From positions 5,046,001 through 5,110,000 of the forward strand of contig NZ_LR813084.1 in the NCBI RefSeq assembly GCF_903815225.1: a stretch of DNA of 64,000 nucleotides. The letters run 5' to 3'. The notes under the pieces were generated by a model. The model was given only the letters and a program-made list of their open reading frames with translations. It made no database searches and was not told the origin of the DNA. A program made the translations under genes and the position numbers. Each line of letters begins with the position of its first letter. The first letter of the stretch is position 1. Positions 63,020-64,000 of the stretch are shown here, in pieces. The stretch is from Delftia tsuruhatensis (GTDB lineage Bacteria; Pseudomonadota; Gammaproteobacteria; Burkholderiales; Burkholderiaceae_C).

Positions 63020-64000
63020 GTGGACCAGGCCCATGAGTTGCTGCAACAGGACGACGAGGGCTCCGGCATCGCCGCGCCCGAGCGCCAGGCCGCGGTCAGG
63101 GAACTGCTGGCCCAGCAGCGCTTCGTCCCGTCCACCGTAGGTGAGCTGGAACGCCTGCACGACCTCTGGCTCGACCTGGACCAGCCCGAGACCGCCAATG
63201 CCTTGTTGCGCGAACACCGCGATGCCGCGCTGCGCTCCCTGTCCGGGCAGGAGCGCCTGCAGGCCACGGCCAGCCTGGCGCTCAGCGACATCCAGAGCCG
63301 GCTGCGCTTCGACCGCGAAGGGGGCGTGGCACTGCTCGGGCCAGCCGCCGACCTCATGGGCCGGCTGCCGCACACCGGCGAGCCGTACAGGTACTGGAAC
63401 GGCTGGCACTACCTGGCCCGCGAGGCCTGTGCCTGGGACCTGGCCGAGCAGGGCGTGGACCTGCAGCGCCACCATGAACGCAGCGATCCCGATGGAGAGG
63501 CCTCGCCCGCCTGTCGCGATGCGCGCGCCTGCCTGCGCAAGGCCGAGCTGGCCCGACTGCGCGGCGATGCGGCCGCCACCGTGCGCCAGGTACAGGCCGC
63601 CACGGCGCAACTGAGCCAGGCACAGGCCGCGCAAGGCGTGGACTTCGGCGACTGGCTGCACCTGGCCCACCAGGTGCTCGCGCTGGCCCCGCAGAGCGTT
63701 CCGGCCGTGCTCATGGCGGCGGATCAGCATCTGGCGCGCACCGAAACCCCTGCCGCCTCGCAGGCCGTGCGCACCCATCGCAAGGTCCATGCGGCGCGGC
63801 TTCAGGCCATGGCCTGCCACGCCATGGGCCAGACCGAGGCCGCCCTGCAGCTGGCGCCGTCGGGACGCATCGGACTGGTGGACGATTCGGGCGACCCCTT
63901 CAGCGGCCTGGTGCTGCAATGGCTGCAGGAGGCGGGACGCATGGCCGAGGCCGCCGACCTGGCCCTGGAAAGCGTGCTGCACAGCCGTCCGGGATCGGCC
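63020..64000 (+). CDS. Large alpha-helical (TPR-like) protein of unknown function, 3' end outside window
   Basis: The frame is open to the window end, giving 327 residues from a GTG at 63020. Composition is helical and Gln/Ala/Leu-rich, with blocks FVDQAHELLQQDDEGSGIAA, RYWNGWHYLAREACAWDLAEQG and LARTETPAASQAVRTHRKVH. A TPR-like fold is an inference only. The likely N-terminus begins at ATG 62956 in another frame: removing one C from the C6 run at 62975-62980 would join them as one protein. In its own frame a TGA at 62957 blocks an earlier start. A minus-strand frame over the same region is a shadow. Confidence 0.6.
   Translation, partial: MDQAHELLQQDDEGSGIAAPERQAAVRELLAQQRFVPSTVGELERLHDLWLDLDQPETANALLREHRDAALRSLSGQERLQATASLALSDIQSRLRFDREGGVALLGPAADLMGRLPHTGEPYRYWNGWHYLAREACAWDLAEQGVDLQRHHERSDPDGEASPACRDARACLRKAELARLRGDAAATVRQVQAATAQLSQAQAAQGVDFGDWLHLAHQVLALAPQSVPAVLMAADQHLARTETPAASQAVRTHRKVHAARLQAMACHAMGQTEAALQLAPSGRIGLVDDSGDPFSGLVLQWLQEAGRMAEAADLALESVLHSRPGSA

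Noticed and set aside
62945-63982. Minus-strand open frame of 345 codons at the end of the window
   Set aside because: Composition is shadow-like (Gly/Gln/His-rich). The plus frame gives a coherent helical protein open to the window end.

Overview
This GC-rich 64 kb window looks like chromosomal DNA of a Comamonadaceae betaproteobacterium (Delftia/Comamonas/Acidovorax-like). This rests on family recognition and gene order: rubredoxin-pilG-pilH-pilI-pilJ-chpA, dusB-fis-purH, dense ATGA/TGATG gene overlaps, and several Bug-type solute-binding proteins. No database search was possible. I see no prophage, transposase, plasmid origin or CRISPR array.

Layout. 1-0.9 kb: 3' part of a DNA photolyase. 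0.9-11.1 kb (minus strand): twitching-motility chemosensory operon from rubredoxin through pilG, pilH, pilI, pilJ to a 2117-residue ChpA hybrid kinase. 11.2-18.9 kb: housekeeping genes (ThiD-like kinase, hemL, tag, cytochrome c, purH, fis, dusB, a lipoprotein, a YqaA-like membrane protein). 18.9-26.4 kb: FixL/FixJ-type two-component pair beside a complete heavy-metal RND efflux operon. 26.8-31.6 kb: benzoylformate-decarboxylase-like enzyme with a Bug protein, a divergent LysR regulator and a second Bug protein. 31.8-33.8 kb: nadC with a NadQ/NrtR-like regulator and two matching palindromes between them.

34.4-41.5 kb is the most distinctive part. It is a minus-strand operon of class III CoA-transferase, divergent crotonase, an IpdA/IpdB-like pair that appears to lack the class I CoA-transferase catalytic Glu, and an acyl-CoA ligase. 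It is divergent from a Bug protein and an IclR regulator. Two copies of one 15-bp palindrome (consensus TCCYAATNTTTRGGA) lie in the divergent promoter region and just before the iclR gene, so the block reads as a self-contained CoA-dependent catabolic regulon of unknown substrate.

41.6-48.9 kb: ychF, a MOSC protein, a UbiH-like monooxygenase, dsbC, an M61 peptidase, enoyl-CoA hydratase and tRNA-Met. 49-54.2 kb: imelysin/di-haem iron operon behind a Fur-box-like site. 54.3-55.8 kb: an aromatic-acid MFS transporter with a hairpin leader. 56.3-60.8 kb: molybdenum locus modE / modABC / fdhD with a clear ModE-type operator. 61.4-62.8 kb: miaB. The window ends in an unfinished alpha-helical protein whose 5' end looks frameshifted at a C6 run.
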